NCBI GenBank assembly: GCA_947454235.1
Contig: CANGIY010000004.1
Coordinates: forward strand, 1-64,000
Source of the DNA: Chitinophagaceae bacterium
GTDB lineage: Bacteria > Bacteroidota > Bacteroidia > Chitinophagales > Chitinophagaceae
Reading direction: 5' to 3'
Length of the DNA stretch: 64,000 nt
This document shows, piece by piece, positions 35,385 to 44,471 of this stretch. A program made the position numbers and the translations under genes. Each line of letters starts with the position of its first letter. Within the stretch, counting starts at the first letter, position 1. Below the pieces are notes generated by a model that was given only the letters and a program-made list of their open reading frames with translations, searched no databases and was not told the origin of the DNA.

Positions 35385-36770
35385 CTAAATTTCCAGGTGC
35401 CCGCGCAAGGCAAAGACATGCACTAGTGGACCTCTGTCCTGATTGTAGCCAGGATTGAGTACAGCCTGATAATCGCCTGAAATCCAGAAACCTGCACGGA
35501 ATAAGTAATTGACGTAAAGCTCTCCTATGCATTCGTAGCCATAATTGAGTTTGCCATCGCCCAACATAAACCCATAGCCGCCTGACTGTAGGTATTTTTT
35601 GTGGTCGTCAGAAAGTCCGTTTACCACGACAGCGACTCCTGCACTTGATTGTTTCAATTTTAGTATTGCGCCATCAACGTGTAGACCAGTGTGAAAAGAT
35701 TGGTCGATTTCGGTGAAAGCCCAGGTTTCATTCTTACCATCGTTCCAACTCAGTCGCCCGAACCAACCAACATATTTACCAAGTTCTTGTTCTGCATTTA
35801 CTACAAAACCGCCCTTGCTGTGTGCATACGATCGTGTGCTTACAATATCAAATGAGTAAATTCGGTTTTTTATGGCATCGGCATAATTGCCCATATTGCC
35901 TTGTGTGTAAAACCCGATTAGCCTTACTACACCTTTCTTGTTGTTGATATTTACGTTTTTATCGAACTCAAGAGTTTCAGAATGTGCATTGCCAATGTTC
36001 ATATCCATGTAAGGGCCATTAGCGGTTTCAGGTGTCATTGTTACTGCGCCTTTGATGCTCCAGTTTTTCTTAATCAATTCGGCCGTCAATCCATAGGTAT
36101 AGCCGCGCGTGTTGGCAGGGTAGTCCCAGGCGCCACCGCTCATCAACGACCAGTTCATGAATTGTGTTCGAGGGTCGTGGCTGTAACTGTTAATGTCGAA
36201 AATATCGGTGACAGAGTATTTACCGAAAGTAATTGTTACTCGCTCAGTAGGTAGTTTGCCCGCCAGTTGGTTTTGTCCGTCTTCTACTACGTCGGTGCTG
36301 GCACCAATCGGTATGTGTTGTCTGATGAATATTCTTGAAAGGCTAACGACAGGTTGTGCTTCTCCGATCCTGAATGTCTCTCCATTGGTAAACCCGGCTA
36401 TGCCGCGTGTCTGGCTAAGTCCCTGACCGCCACTCAGTTCTGGGTTAAAATAAATTTCAGCATTCTTCCACAGTCTGCAACCCATGTACAATGTACTGGT
36501 TACCGACAGCCTTTGTTTTTCAGAAGTTTGCAGACTATTGGTGCTGCTGTAAGGTGCGCTAAAATCGAGGTGCCGTTGACTGATTACGGTTGTCTGAAAG
36601 TGATACCCTAGTTTTTCAACTTTACATATTGGTTTGGCAGTTGTATCTGTATCTGCAGATTCACCCGCACTAAGACTCGTATTATTTTGACCAAAACCGG
36701 AAATTGACAGGGTTAGAGATGCACCAAGGATTATTAACTTCCTGGTAGAGAAGTAATTATTGAACAGCAT
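35385..36770 (-). CDS. Carbohydrate-selective porin (OprB-like)
   Basis: 461 residues with a signal peptide (about 1-27, ending SISGFG before QNNT) and an outer-membrane beta-barrel. Features of the OprB/carbohydrate porin family are the N-terminal KLGYHFQTTVISQRHLDFSA, NAEIYFNPELSGGQGLSQT, VTITFGKYSVTDIFDINSYS and the C-terminal ECIGELYVNYLFRAGFWISG with YNQDRGPLVHVFALRGHLEI. It probably admits sugars or other small polar solutes. No sugar-catabolic genes are next to it. Confidence 0.82.
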   Translation of the reverse strand: MLFNNYFSTRKLIILGASLTLSISGFGQNNTSLSAGESADTDTTAKPICKVEKLGYHFQTTVISQRHLDFSAPYSSTNSLQTSEKQRLSVTSTLYMGCRLWKNAEIYFNPELSGGQGLSQTRGIAGFTNGETFRIGEAQPVVSLSRIFIRQHIPIGASTDVVEDGQNQLAGKLPTERVTITFGKYSVTDIFDINSYSHDPRTQFMNWSLMSGGAWDYPANTRGYTYGLTAELIKKNWSIKGAVTMTPETANGPYMDMNIGNAHSETLEFDKNVNINNKKGVVRLIGFYTQGNMGNYADAIKNRIYSFDIVSTRSYAHSKGGFVVNAEQELGKYVGWFGRLSWNDGKNETWAFTEIDQSFHTGLHVDGAILKLKQSSAGVAVVVNGLSDDHKKYLQSGGYGFMLGDGKLNYGYECIGELYVNYLFRAGFWISGDYQAVLNPGYNQDRGPLVHVFALRGHLEI

Positions 36771-36847
36771 TAAAATTAATTATGCTGCAAAATAACCACT
36801 TTTTTAGATGGTTGCCAGTCAAGTTTTTGTTACAAATCCGAATCAGT

Positions 36848-38833
36848 CTAATTTGTAGCGTTCTCAATCCAAACACCGTTTTCTTTCAGCAGGTCAATGA
36901 GTTCATCGACAGCACCTTCAGCTGGGATGTTTTTACGTACTACTTCCTTGCTTTTATAAAGTGTGATTTTACCCGGTCCGCTGCCTACATAGCCAAAATC
37001 GGCATCCGCCATTTCGCCCGGTCCATTCACTATGCAGCCCATAATGGCAATTTTTACACCTTTGAGGTGGTGGGTTGCTTTTCTGATTTTTGCCGTAGTT
37101 TCCTGTAGTTCAAACAATGTTCTGCCGCAACTTGGGCAAGAGATATATTCTGTTTTACTTATGCGCGTTCTGGTGGCTTGCAGAATCGAAAAGCAAGTAT
37201 TGTTCAGGAATTGTTCGTTGTTGTGTACTTCGAGGTAAGTACGTCCATTCATCTTGTGGTTGTCTATTTTGGCATGGCAGTTATTGAGCCAGATTCCATC
37301 TCCAATACCATCGAGGAACAAACCACCGGTTGTGGTTGCAAACTGAATGAGCTCTTCATCAATTGAGGGCTTCGCACTTTCAGAATAGAGCACCAATGGG
37401 TTTTTGATACCTGCTTCAATCAAAGAATGAATGAACAAGCGTGTGCTATTCAGGTCGCTATCAGATGCAGGCTTAATTACAGCCACACAACCCGAGTTTT
37501 GCTTCAGGTAAGCAATGGTTTCACCTTTGATATCGTCAGTAGTAATTTCTACAAAAGCGACTACCTTTTCACTCAATCTGTTTGGGGCGAGGTCGTTATG
37601 TTTTAAATAAGGCACAAGTTGCGAATTGTTTGCTGTAGCATTGAACACATCGGCATCAACAATGTTTTGTAACGTGCCCGGCAGTCCAAAATCAATTATT
37701 TTACCGCCTGTATAAACAAAATCAGCGGCTCCATCTGCAATAGCATATTTGTCGGCAACTGCATCGTATTTATAGCCAATTGCAGTGAGGTCAGAAGGAG
37801 TAATATTTTCGTATTTCGACAAGTCGGCCACTACAACCGGCACATTGCCAGTACCTATATTACTTGCCGGCACCGATTCGCGCCTTTTGTGCTCAAAACG
37901 CGAATAAGGGTATTTATGATTGAACAGTTCTTTGGCAGGAAGGTACAATGCTGAACCCCGGTTAGTAAATCGTTGAACAATGTCTTTACACACCGGTATT
38001 TCAAACTCAGGGTCTTCTGTTAGTGAAACCCTGATGGTATCGCCAATGCCTTCTTCCAGCAATGTGCCAATACCTATTGCGCTTTTAATTCTGCCGTCTT
38101 CGCCATCTCCCGCTTCGGTTACCCCGAGGTGCAGCGGATAGCACATACCAAACTCATGCTCCATTTGTTCTACCAGCAACCTGTAGGCTTGCACCATTAC
38201 TTGTGGGTTACTGCTCTTCATGCTCAGGATGATTTGATTATACGCCTCATCTCGGGCAATGCGCAAAAACTCCATCGCACTTTCAACCATACCCATCGGT
38301 GTATCACCGTAACGGCTCATGATTCGGTCAGAAAGACTGCCGTGGTTGGTGCCAATGCGCATAGCTGTACCATGTTCCTTACAAATTTTCACAAGTGGCA
38401 GGAAGCGTTCGCGGATATTGTCAATTTCCTCAGCGTATTCCGCATCGGTGTATTCTATAAAATTGAATTTCTTTTTATCGATGTAGTTACCGGGATTAAT
38501 GCGCACTTTTTCAATAATACGGGCAGCAATCTCAGCAGCATTGGGGGTGTAGTGAATATCGGCAATGATTGGTGTATTGAAGCCCGCAGCCCTAATTTCT
38601 TTTTTAATGGCAGCAAGGTTTTCGGCTTCCTTTTTACTGGGTGCAGTAATACGAATCAATTCAGCACCTGCTTCTATACACCTGATACTTTGGGCAACAG
38701 TTGCCTTGGTATCGAGGGTATCGGTGGTGGTCATGGTCTGGATTCTGATGGGGTTATTGGCACCAATAGTAATTCCGCCCACCTGAACGGGAATAGTGAT
38801 AAGACGCTTATAATGAGCCGATGTAAGTTGCAT
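36848..38833 (-). CDS. ispG: 4-hydroxy-3-methylbut-2-en-1-yl diphosphate synthase, long form
   Basis: 661 residues, as in Bacteroidota, Chlamydia and plants, where an extra domain (about 290-540) separates the TIM barrel from the iron-sulfur domain. N-terminal barrel: VQVGGITIGANNPIRIQTMT, VRINPGNY, RIGTNHGSL, LHLGVTEAGDGEDGRIKSAI. C-terminal 4Fe-4S domain: SCPSCGRTLFELQE and IAIMGCIVNGPGE provide the cluster cysteines. It makes HMBPP in the MEP isoprenoid pathway. The start at 38833 fits a -7 box just upstream; the frame's upstream extension was rejected. Confidence 0.96.
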   Translation of the reverse strand: MQLTSAHYKRLITIPVQVGGITIGANNPIRIQTMTTTDTLDTKATVAQSIRCIEAGAELIRITAPSKKEAENLAAIKKEIRAAGFNTPIIADIHYTPNAAEIAARIIEKVRINPGNYIDKKKFNFIEYTDAEYAEEIDNIRERFLPLVKICKEHGTAMRIGTNHGSLSDRIMSRYGDTPMGMVESAMEFLRIARDEAYNQIILSMKSSNPQVMVQAYRLLVEQMEHEFGMCYPLHLGVTEAGDGEDGRIKSAIGIGTLLEEGIGDTIRVSLTEDPEFEIPVCKDIVQRFTNRGSALYLPAKELFNHKYPYSRFEHKRRESVPASNIGTGNVPVVVADLSKYENITPSDLTAIGYKYDAVADKYAIADGAADFVYTGGKIIDFGLPGTLQNIVDADVFNATANNSQLVPYLKHNDLAPNRLSEKVVAFVEITTDDIKGETIAYLKQNSGCVAVIKPASDSDLNSTRLFIHSLIEAGIKNPLVLYSESAKPSIDEELIQFATTTGGLFLDGIGDGIWLNNCHAKIDNHKMNGRTYLEVHNNEQFLNNTCFSILQATRTRISKTEYISCPSCGRTLFELQETTAKIRKATHHLKGVKIAIMGCIVNGPGEMADADFGYVGSGPGKITLYKSKEVVRKNIPAEGAVDELIDLLKENGVWIENATN

Positions 38834-38837
38834 AATA

Positions 38838-38869
38838 CAAAGGTAAAATAAAGCACCCCGTTCGTTCAA
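38838..38869 (-). promoter_or_regulatory. Promoter of ispG, leaderless start
   Basis: On the minus strand TTG (38867-38869) is followed after 21 nt by TACCTTTG (38838-38845). The box ends 4 nt from the ATG. Confidence 0.7.
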
Positions 38870-39011
38870 TTTTCTGAATTGGTTTAACCAATTTTAATAT
38901 TTACGTCTACTGTATCGTGGTTGTTTTTTCGTTTACCGACAGAAATTGGGTGTTTACCGACACTCATTGTCGTGTCGCCTAATATGAATTCCCTTAGGGA
39001 TGCATGTGAAG

Positions 39012-39019
39012 TACTTTTG
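39012..39019 (+). promoter_or_regulatory. -7 box of the LiaF-like gene
   Basis: TACTTTTG, 26 nt before the ATG at 39046. Confidence 0.6.
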
Positions 39020-39045
39020 TATCAGAACTTCTAAAACAAACTACT

Positions 39046-39810
39046 ATGGGCTGGAGAGAATTCAAAAACATGGACATGAATAACCCTGAGATGGTGGAGA
39101 AAGTGAATGCATGGGAACAGGAACGCCAAAAAAACAGAAGGTTGTTTGGTATAGGTATCGCCTTATTGGGTATTGGATGGATTGTGTGTACTATTCTTAA
39201 TATAACGATTGACTGGTCGACACAATGGCCGTTGATACTTATTATTATTGGTATGCTGAATGGTATGAGGCACGGTTTTAAAAACAATGCGTGGTGGATA
39301 TTGATTCTCATTGGTTCGGTGTCATTCCTTGATAATTATACCGCTATTTCACGCAACTACCTATGGGGTGCAGGCCTTGTGATTGTAGGCGTGATGATGG
39401 CCATTAAGCCGCGTCGCCGCAGTAATATGTTCAAACCGAAAATTAACTTTGATAACCATGTATCAACTGATGCAGACCTGAATATTGAAGTAGTATTTGG
39501 GGCGCGTAAAGAACTGGTGACTTCAAAAGAATTCAAAAAAGGCAATGTGTCTGTGACCTTTGGTGGCTGCGAGCTGAATATGATGCAGGCTGATTTCGCT
39601 GATACTGCGATTTTAAATGTCGAAGTGTCTTTTAGCGGTCTTGAATTAATTGTTCCTTCAAACTGGACGATTAAGAACGAAGTAAATCCTACCTTCGGTA
39701 ACGTAGAAGACGAACGCCACATTATGCCACTTAGTAATGGTGAAATCAGGAAAATGCTGATTATTCGCGGTACATGTGCCTTCGGAAATATTGAGATTAA
39801 ATCTTACTAG
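39046..39810 (+). CDS. LiaF-like membrane protein
   Basis: 254 residues. A cytoplasmic N-terminus is followed by about four TM helices (LFGIGIALLGIGWIVCTIL, WPLILIIIGMLNGM, WWILILIGSVSF, YLWGAGLVIVGVMMAI; DUF5668/LiaI-LiaF TM region). The soluble beta-helix-like C-terminal domain is typical of LiaF (ADLNIEVVFGARKELVTSKE, VSVTFGGCELNMMQADFAD, VEVSFSGLELIVPSNW). LiaF restrains a cell-envelope-stress sensor kinase in Firmicutes. Here the LytS-type kinase and LytTR regulator lie two genes downstream on the same strand, which fits an envelope-sensing unit but is inference. Confidence 0.82.
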   Translation: MGWREFKNMDMNNPEMVEKVNAWEQERQKNRRLFGIGIALLGIGWIVCTILNITIDWSTQWPLILIIIGMLNGMRHGFKNNAWWILILIGSVSFLDNYTAISRNYLWGAGLVIVGVMMAIKPRRRSNMFKPKINFDNHVSTDADLNIEVVFGARKELVTSKEFKKGNVSVTFGGCELNMMQADFADTAILNVEVSFSGLELIVPSNWTIKNEVNPTFGNVEDERHIMPLSNGEIRKMLIIRGTCAFGNIEIKSY

Positions 39811-39837
39811 AATGCTTGTTTTCCCCCTCTAGAAACA

Positions 39838-40134
39838 ATGAACACATTCACAGCAAATATCATTTACAGAATAGAACTAGAAGGCCAGTCCACCGACCAG
39901 TATGAGGAACAGGTGCGACTGGTTTTTGCAGATACCATTGAAAATGCGCTTGCAGAAGCTCGCTCGATAGGGCAAGTCGAAGAGGCAATATTTGTAGACA
40001 GGCATGGGCGTTCGGTGTGTTGGCGGATGCTGGCAGTCAAAGATATTCAGCCGGTAGAACTCAAAAATGGCGGACTTCTTTTTTCAAAAGTACATGAACC
40101 CGAAATAGTGGCAGCCCCTGTTTGGGTGGCGTAG
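39838..40134 (+). CDS. DUF4288-type small protein
   Basis: 98 residues, no signal or TM segment. It resembles DUF4288: TANIIYRIELEGQSTDQYEE, VRLVFADTIENALAEARSIG and IQPVELKNGGLLFSKVHEPE are the pattern of this small beta-alpha-beta family of unknown function. It lies 27 nt after the LiaF-like gene and 21 nt before the kinase gene, so the four genes from 39046 to 41917 are probably co-transcribed. Confidence 0.7.
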   Translation: MNTFTANIIYRIELEGQSTDQYEEQVRLVFADTIENALAEARSIGQVEEAIFVDRHGRSVCWRMLAVKDIQPVELKNGGLLFSKVHEPEIVAAPVWVA

Positions 40135-40155
40135 TCAAACGTATTAAAGCTAATC

Positions 40156-41190
40156 GTGCTCAATTTCAACAAACATATACACTGGATTTTTGTTCTGCTG
40201 ATTCCGGCGGGGGCAATCAAGTATGCCTTCCTGCTGAATGGCGTGCAGGGCTTTAGTTGGGATTTATGCGTTGTTGATACATTGGCTAATCTGGCATTGG
40301 CTGCGCTTTCTATTTGGGTGATTATTATTTTAATCAAGGCATACCCTACTAAGGTAACGGCATACACCTATAGTGTAATGCTCTCCATTGGTATGGCGGC
40401 GGTGACGGTGATTTTGCTGAAACTGGGTTTGAAGTTGTACTACAACCAGCCGTTTTACGAAGAGTACCACCGATGGTTTACAGGTAGCTTGTTTGTGCGG
40501 GTTATATTTTATTGCCTGCTCTATAGTTGGATAGCCACCAATACAGCCCTTCGAAAAACCATCGCGGCACTTGATAGCCGTTTCCAACAACAAACAGATA
40601 CCCAAAATCTGTTGCGCGAGGCTGAGTTATTCAAGCTCAGACAGCAATTACAACCACACTTTTTGTACAACAGCCTGAACTCGATAAGTGCCTTAATACT
40701 CACTGAGCCCGATAAAGCACAGGAGATGATAGGGAAGCTTTCAGACTTCTTGCGTGGCTCTGTGAAGCGTGATGCCGAAGATCACATTTCGCTCAAAGAA
40801 GAGATGAACTACCTGGAGTCGTATCTGGCAATTGAGTCGGTGCGGTTTGGTGACAGGCTAAAGGTAGAGTATGAATTACACGTCGGTAAGGAAAAAACGG
40901 TTCCGCCGTTTTTGTTGCAGCCATTACTTGAAAATGCAATTAAGTTTGGGTTGTACGGACAAACGGGACAGGTGCTTATAACCTTTAATATTCACGAGCA
41001 GGATGGTATGGTATTTATCACTATCACCAACCCATTCGATGCTACATCAACTCCGCCTAAGGGAACAGGGTTCGGGCTGGAAGGAGTAGCGCGCAGGTTA
41101 TTCCTGATGTACGCCCGTACCGATTTGCTGGAGACGCACAAACAAGACAATATTTTTACGACAATACTTAAAATTCCACAGCATGTATAA
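40156..41190 (+). CDS. LytS/YehU-family sensor histidine kinase
   Basis: 344 residues. Four TM helices occupy about 10-135 (IFVLLIPAGAIKYAFLL, ALSIWVIIILIKAY, SIGMAAVTVILLKLGL, VIFYCLLYSWIA). The His_kinase domain follows with LRQQLQPHFLYNSLNSISAL (phospho-accepting His in QPHFLYN). HATPase_c comes next with PPFLLQPLLENAIKFGL (N box) and GTGFGLEGVARRL (G box). It starts with GTG at 40156. Its 3' end overlaps the regulator by 8 nt. The extracellular loops are short, so it probably senses a membrane or envelope signal. Confidence 0.92.
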   Translation: MLNFNKHIHWIFVLLIPAGAIKYAFLLNGVQGFSWDLCVVDTLANLALAALSIWVIIILIKAYPTKVTAYTYSVMLSIGMAAVTVILLKLGLKLYYNQPFYEEYHRWFTGSLFVRVIFYCLLYSWIATNTALRKTIAALDSRFQQQTDTQNLLREAELFKLRQQLQPHFLYNSLNSISALILTEPDKAQEMIGKLSDFLRGSVKRDAEDHISLKEEMNYLESYLAIESVRFGDRLKVEYELHVGKEKTVPPFLLQPLLENAIKFGLYGQTGQVLITFNIHEQDGMVFITITNPFDATSTPPKGTGFGLEGVARRLFLMYARTDLLETHKQDNIFTTILKIPQHV

Positions 41191-41917
41191 GGCTTTGATT
41201 ATTGACGATGAACCGCTGGCACGCGAACTCATAAAAACATTATTGAAACCTCATACTCAAATTCAGGTGGCTGGCGAATGTGCCGATGGATTTGAGGGCT
41301 TCAAAACAATTCAGGAACAGAAGCCTGATCTAATATTTCTGGACATACAAATGCCCAAGGTAACAGGTTTTGAAATGCTGGAGCTGTTAGATACTCCACC
41401 TGCAGTCATCTTTACTACTGCTTTCGATGAGTATGCCATAAAGGCGTTTGAGACTCAGGCTATTGACTACATATTAAAACCCATCACCCGCGAACGTTTT
41501 GATAAAGCAGTAAATAAGTGGTTGGCTAAAGCGGCCAGCGACCAAAAGGCAGCTATTACTATGCCCGAACATTCACCCATCGAAGGCTATCAACACCGGA
41601 TTGTGGTTAAAGATAATTCTACGATTAAAATAGTACCTGCCGGCGATATACATTATATCGAGGCAAACGACGACTACGTGAAAATCTTTACTAAAGACGG
41701 TTGGTTCTTGAAAAAAAGCACGTTGACACACATTGAAGCCACGCTTGACCCTAAACAGTTTGTTAGAGTTCACCGTTCTTACCTTGTGCCGGTTTCGCAG
41801 CTTTCAAAGATAGAGCCGTACGAAAAAGAAAGCCACATCGCATTGCTGCATTGTGGCTCTAAAGTATTGGTGAGTAAAAGCGGTTTAGCTAAGCTCAAGA
41901 CCCTGTTGGGCTGGTAA
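41183..41917 (+). CDS. LytTR-family response regulator
   Basis: 244 residues. The receiver domain is complete: IIDDEP acidic pair, phospho-acceptor Asp in LIFLDIQMP, FTTAF threonine and the DYILKP lysine. The C-terminal LytTR DNA-binding domain (about 145-243) has IHYIEANDDYVKIFTKDG and FVRVHRSYLVPVSQLSKIEP. It is translationally coupled to the kinase upstream by an 8-nt overlap. The regulon is unknown; LytTR proteins bind paired repeats near target promoters. Confidence 0.94.
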   Translation: MYKALIIDDEPLARELIKTLLKPHTQIQVAGECADGFEGFKTIQEQKPDLIFLDIQMPKVTGFEMLELLDTPPAVIFTTAFDEYAIKAFETQAIDYILKPITRERFDKAVNKWLAKAASDQKAAITMPEHSPIEGYQHRIVVKDNSTIKIVPAGDIHYIEANDDYVKIFTKDGWFLKKSTLTHIEATLDPKQFVRVHRSYLVPVSQLSKIEPYEKESHIALLHCGSKVLVSKSGLAKLKTLLGW

Positions 41918-43258
41918 CTATTTAGTTACTTTTACGGCTGTTTTCAAATTTCCTGATTCGTCAAGTACCCTTACGATATACAAACCTGCTGTGAGATTTT
42001 CGGTCGAGATGCTTGTAGTACCTGCAACAGCAATTGTAGTTGTTGATACAATACTGCCCGACATCGCAATGATTTCAACTTTATCATTAGCGGCAACGCC
42101 GTTTAAGAACAATTCGTTTTTAACTGGGTTAGGGAAAATTTCGATACCCGATTTGCTTGCAGAGATTACTGAAGCAGGGTAGCCCCAGTAGATTTTCCTC
42201 ACGCGTTGGTTGTTGGCATCAGCAACAAAAACGTTACCGTTTTTGTCAGCAGCAACACCGTAAGGGTGGAACAGGTTAGCACCGATAGCAGGACCAAGGT
42301 CGCCACCATAGCCAGCCCAACCGTTACCGCCAACCGTTGTGATTTTACCGCTCACATCAACCATTCTAATTACGTTGTTATACGCATCAGCGATGAAGAT
42401 ATTTAAGTCGGTGTCAACAGCCACTGAAGTAGGGTAGAATAAGGTAGCAGATATAGCTTGAGTGCTATCGCCGGAATAACCGTGTGTGTTAGGTGTACCT
42501 GCGATAGTATAAATAGTATGAGTATTGTCTACAAAGCGAATGATGTGGTTATTGCGATCGGCAATGTAAATATTATTAAGGCGGTCAACAGCAACACCAT
42601 AAGGTGAGTCGAGTTTAGCAGCCAATGCAGAACCAAGGTCGCCTCCATAACCGGCTACGCCGCTACCTGCAACGGTAGAGATAGTACCGAAAGTATCTAC
42701 TTTTCTAATGCAATGAGCTCCCGCGTCTGCAATAAATACGTTGCTTTTCTCGTCGACAGCGAGACCCATTGGGTGCGATAGTTTAGCGTTAACTGCTGCA
42801 CGACCGTCACCATCGTTACCGTAAGTGCCTGTACCTGCAAAAGCAGAGATAATACCTAAAGTATTTACCTTTCTTACTACCGAATTGTTAGCCTCAGAGA
42901 TGTACACGTTGCCACGTGCGTCAACAGCTACACCCCAAGGCTCCATATTAGCACTGGCAGCATAACTGCCATTGCCTGAAAAACCTGTGCTACCTGTACC
43001 TGCCAAAGTAGCGATAGTGCCATCAGTTTTTACTTTACGAACCCTATTATTATAGTAGTCAACAACATAAACGTTTCCTGTTTTGTCGAATGCTACGTTG
43101 AAAGGACCTTTCAAATCGGCAGCAACGGCCGAGTGACCATCACCGCTATAACCTGAAGTGCCGCTACCGGCAATCGTATTGATGTTCCTGATCTGAGCTT
43201 CAGACTGGAATGCAAAACAAGAAAGGGTTGTTAGTATAACGGGTAGAATACGCCTCAT
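41918..43258 (-). CDS. NHL-repeat beta-propeller protein with T9SS type A sorting domain
   Basis: 446 residues. Signal peptide: MRRILPVILTTLSCFAFQSEA. Residues about 22-350 contain six NHL blades with the repeated pattern PxGVAVDxxGNVYIADxxNNxVRKVD and IAGxGxxGYxGDGxxA. The last ~80 residues form a Por-secretion C-terminal domain (IEIFPNPVKNELFLNG, GLYIVRVLDESGNLKTAVKV), so the type IX secretion system exports it to the cell surface or medium. Its function is unknown. A textbook promoter precedes it. The frame opens 15 codons earlier, outside the transcript. Its stop abuts the LytTR gene (convergent, no gap). Confidence 0.9.
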   Translation of the reverse strand: MRRILPVILTTLSCFAFQSEAQIRNINTIAGSGTSGYSGDGHSAVAADLKGPFNVAFDKTGNVYVVDYYNNRVRKVKTDGTIATLAGTGSTGFSGNGSYAASANMEPWGVAVDARGNVYISEANNSVVRKVNTLGIISAFAGTGTYGNDGDGRAAVNAKLSHPMGLAVDEKSNVFIADAGAHCIRKVDTFGTISTVAGSGVAGYGGDLGSALAAKLDSPYGVAVDRLNNIYIADRNNHIIRFVDNTHTIYTIAGTPNTHGYSGDSTQAISATLFYPTSVAVDTDLNIFIADAYNNVIRMVDVSGKITTVGGNGWAGYGGDLGPAIGANLFHPYGVAADKNGNVFVADANNQRVRKIYWGYPASVISASKSGIEIFPNPVKNELFLNGVAANDKVEIIAMSGSIVSTTTIAVAGTTSISTENLTAGLYIVRVLDESGNLKTAVKVTK

Positions 43259-43273
43259 AATAAAACTTTGGTC

Positions 43274-43304
43274 CAAATATAAGGCAGTAAGGGTATATTT
43301 CAAA
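43274..43304 (-). promoter_or_regulatory. Promoter of the NHL/T9SS gene
   Basis: TTTG (43301-43304), 19 nt, TATATTTG (43274-43281) on the minus strand: a full match to the Bacteroidetes consensus. The ATG is 15 nt downstream. Confidence 0.8.
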
Positions 43305-43460
43305 AAAACGATGCCCCAAAACTTACTCGCATTTGTTTATAACCCTATGGCATGCCTTAAAATACTCCCACACCCTATGAAATACTTATTGGAGGGGTGT
43401 TATAGATACGTTAATGTGAAAGGCTATTTTGAAAGAAAAGTGCGTTTGAGCAAAAATAGT

Positions 43461-43492
43461 TTTGGTGGGTAACTTTATACCCCTTACTTTTG
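43461..43492 (+). promoter_or_regulatory. Promoter of initiator tRNA
   Basis: TTTG (43461-43464), 20 nt, TACTTTTG (43485-43492); the tRNA begins at 43502. Confidence 0.8.
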
Positions 43493-43501
43493 CACCCACA
43501 T

Positions 43502-43573
<72 letters not shown>

Positions 43574-43574
43574 C

Positions 43575-43601
43575 AAAAAGCACCAGAAATGGTGCTTTTT
43601 T
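43575..43601 (+). terminator. Terminator of initiator tRNA
   Basis: AAAAAGCACC (43575-43584), a 6-nt loop and GGTGCTTTTTT (43591-43601). Confidence 0.9.
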
Positions 43602-43630
43602 CGTTCTTTTGTGTTTTACAAAGGTGGGTG

Positions 43631-43680
43631 CGTGGTGGTGCGTTGGGTTCGGAACGCAATGTCTCCCGAAAGCATTCGAG
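43631..43680 (+). repeat. Possible degraded tRNA-like copy A
   Basis: CGTTGGGTTCGGAAC then GTCTCCCGAAAG loosely follows the anticodon-arm layout of the initiator tRNA, and shares the exact 12-mer GTCTCCCGAAAG with copy C at 51572. It is the weakest of the three copies. Confidence 0.35.
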
Positions 43681-43710
43681 TGATTTTATTTTAAAAGAGG
43701 AATATAAAAA

Positions 43711-44154
43711 ATGAAAAAGATCATCGGGTACAGAAAACTGTTGGGTGTGAATGAACAGACAGGATTGCAAGAGCTGAAAACAACTTACAGGAACCTGATG
43801 AAGGAATGGCATCCTGATAAGTTTCCGGATAACCCGGAACTGGCGGAAGCCAAAAGCCGCCACATCATAGAGGCGTACCACTTCCTGGTGAGCATAGCCC
43901 CGGAAACGAAGGCGGCAACATTAGCTGCGTTCACAGCAACCACGACAACAGCAGGTATAACTGATTTTGAATACAAGAACGAAACTTTGCAGATGAACTT
44001 TGCAGATGGCAACAACTACGAGTGGTTTGGCGTGCCCAAAGCCCTGTATATAAAAATGGTGAATGCCCCTGCCATTGGCAGATTTGCCCGCAGGCACATT
44101 TATAGCTCCTTTCCCTACAGAAGTTTTAGTAAAGCCGAAGCGACGGCAAATTAA
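43711..44154 (+). CDS. J-domain protein with C-terminal KTSC domain
   Basis: 147 residues. Residues about 5-62 are a DnaJ N-terminal J-domain: GYRKLLGVNEQTGLQELKTT, then YRNLMKEWHPDKFPDNPEL with the HPD motif that stimulates DnaK, and IIEAYHFL. Residues about 88-140 resemble the KTSC domain (YEWFGVPKALYIKMVNAPAI, HIYSSFPYRS). A Thr/Ala-rich linker joins them. It should recruit Hsp70 to a partner recognised by the KTSC part; the target is unknown. It lies alone between the tRNA (and copy A) and tRNA copy B, with its own terminator. Confidence 0.82.
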   Translation: MKKIIGYRKLLGVNEQTGLQELKTTYRNLMKEWHPDKFPDNPELAEAKSRHIIEAYHFLVSIAPETKAATLAAFTATTTTAGITDFEYKNETLQMNFADGNNYEWFGVPKALYIKMVNAPAIGRFARRHIYSSFPYRSFSKAEATAN

Positions 44155-44175
44155 TCTTTACTGCTCCAGATACTA

Positions 44176-44207
44176 AAAAAGGCAATCGTGAAAATGGTTG
44201 CCTTTTT
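44176..44207 (+). terminator. Terminator after the J-domain gene
   Basis: AAAAAGGCAA (44176-44185) with TTGCCTTTTT (44198-44207), a 12-nt loop and a T-run. Confidence 0.85.
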
Positions 44208-44211
44208 GCTT

Positions 44212-44288
44212 TGTGTGGTAGCGGTGGCACTGGGCTCATAAGCCGAGGGTCTGCTGAATGTTTTCGGGTTCGATACCTGTTCTCACTA
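44212..44288 (+). pseudogene. Degraded initiator-tRNA copy B
   Basis: AGCGGTGGC-ACTGGGCTCATAA then GCCGAGGGTC follows the D- and anticodon arms of the tRNA at 43502. An insertion of about 10 nt in the variable region follows. Then GGTTCGATACCTGTTCTCACTAC matches the T-arm and 3' acceptor at 21 of 23 positions. The anticodon stem no longer pairs and the acceptor stem is broken, so it cannot be a working tRNA. Confidence 0.7.
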
Positions 44289-44297
44289 CCAGACATT

Positions 44298-44323
44298 AAA
44301 GGAACCCATGGGTTCCTTTTTTT
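44298..44323 (+). terminator. Terminator after tRNA copy B
   Basis: AAAGGAACCC (44298-44307) with GGGTTCCTTT (44310-44319), then TTTT. It keeps the tRNA-then-terminator layout of the intact gene. The 317-nt gap between the J-domain gene and the araC-type gene is filled by the previous terminator, copy B, this terminator and about 145 nt without visible features. Confidence 0.85.
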
Positions 44324-44471
44324 GTGCACGAAAATAACTCGTACTAGGTCGGGCGCATAACACTAAAGTTTACCGAAAACCTTTGGGATCAAGCTGAATT
44401 TTTTAGAGATAGTTTATAGGCGGCAATAGGCTATTCTTACATTTCTGCTCAAATCATTCTGAAAGAATTGA

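Noticed and set aside
34150-35532. N-terminally extended YchF
   Set aside because: The first 94 codons of the open frame have no homology, span the -7 box at 35273-35280 and overlap the porin gene; the start is 35250.
41918-43258. NHL gene as a ring-nuclease or quorum enzyme
   Set aside because: Only propeller blades and a T9SS tail are visible; no catalytic domain is present.
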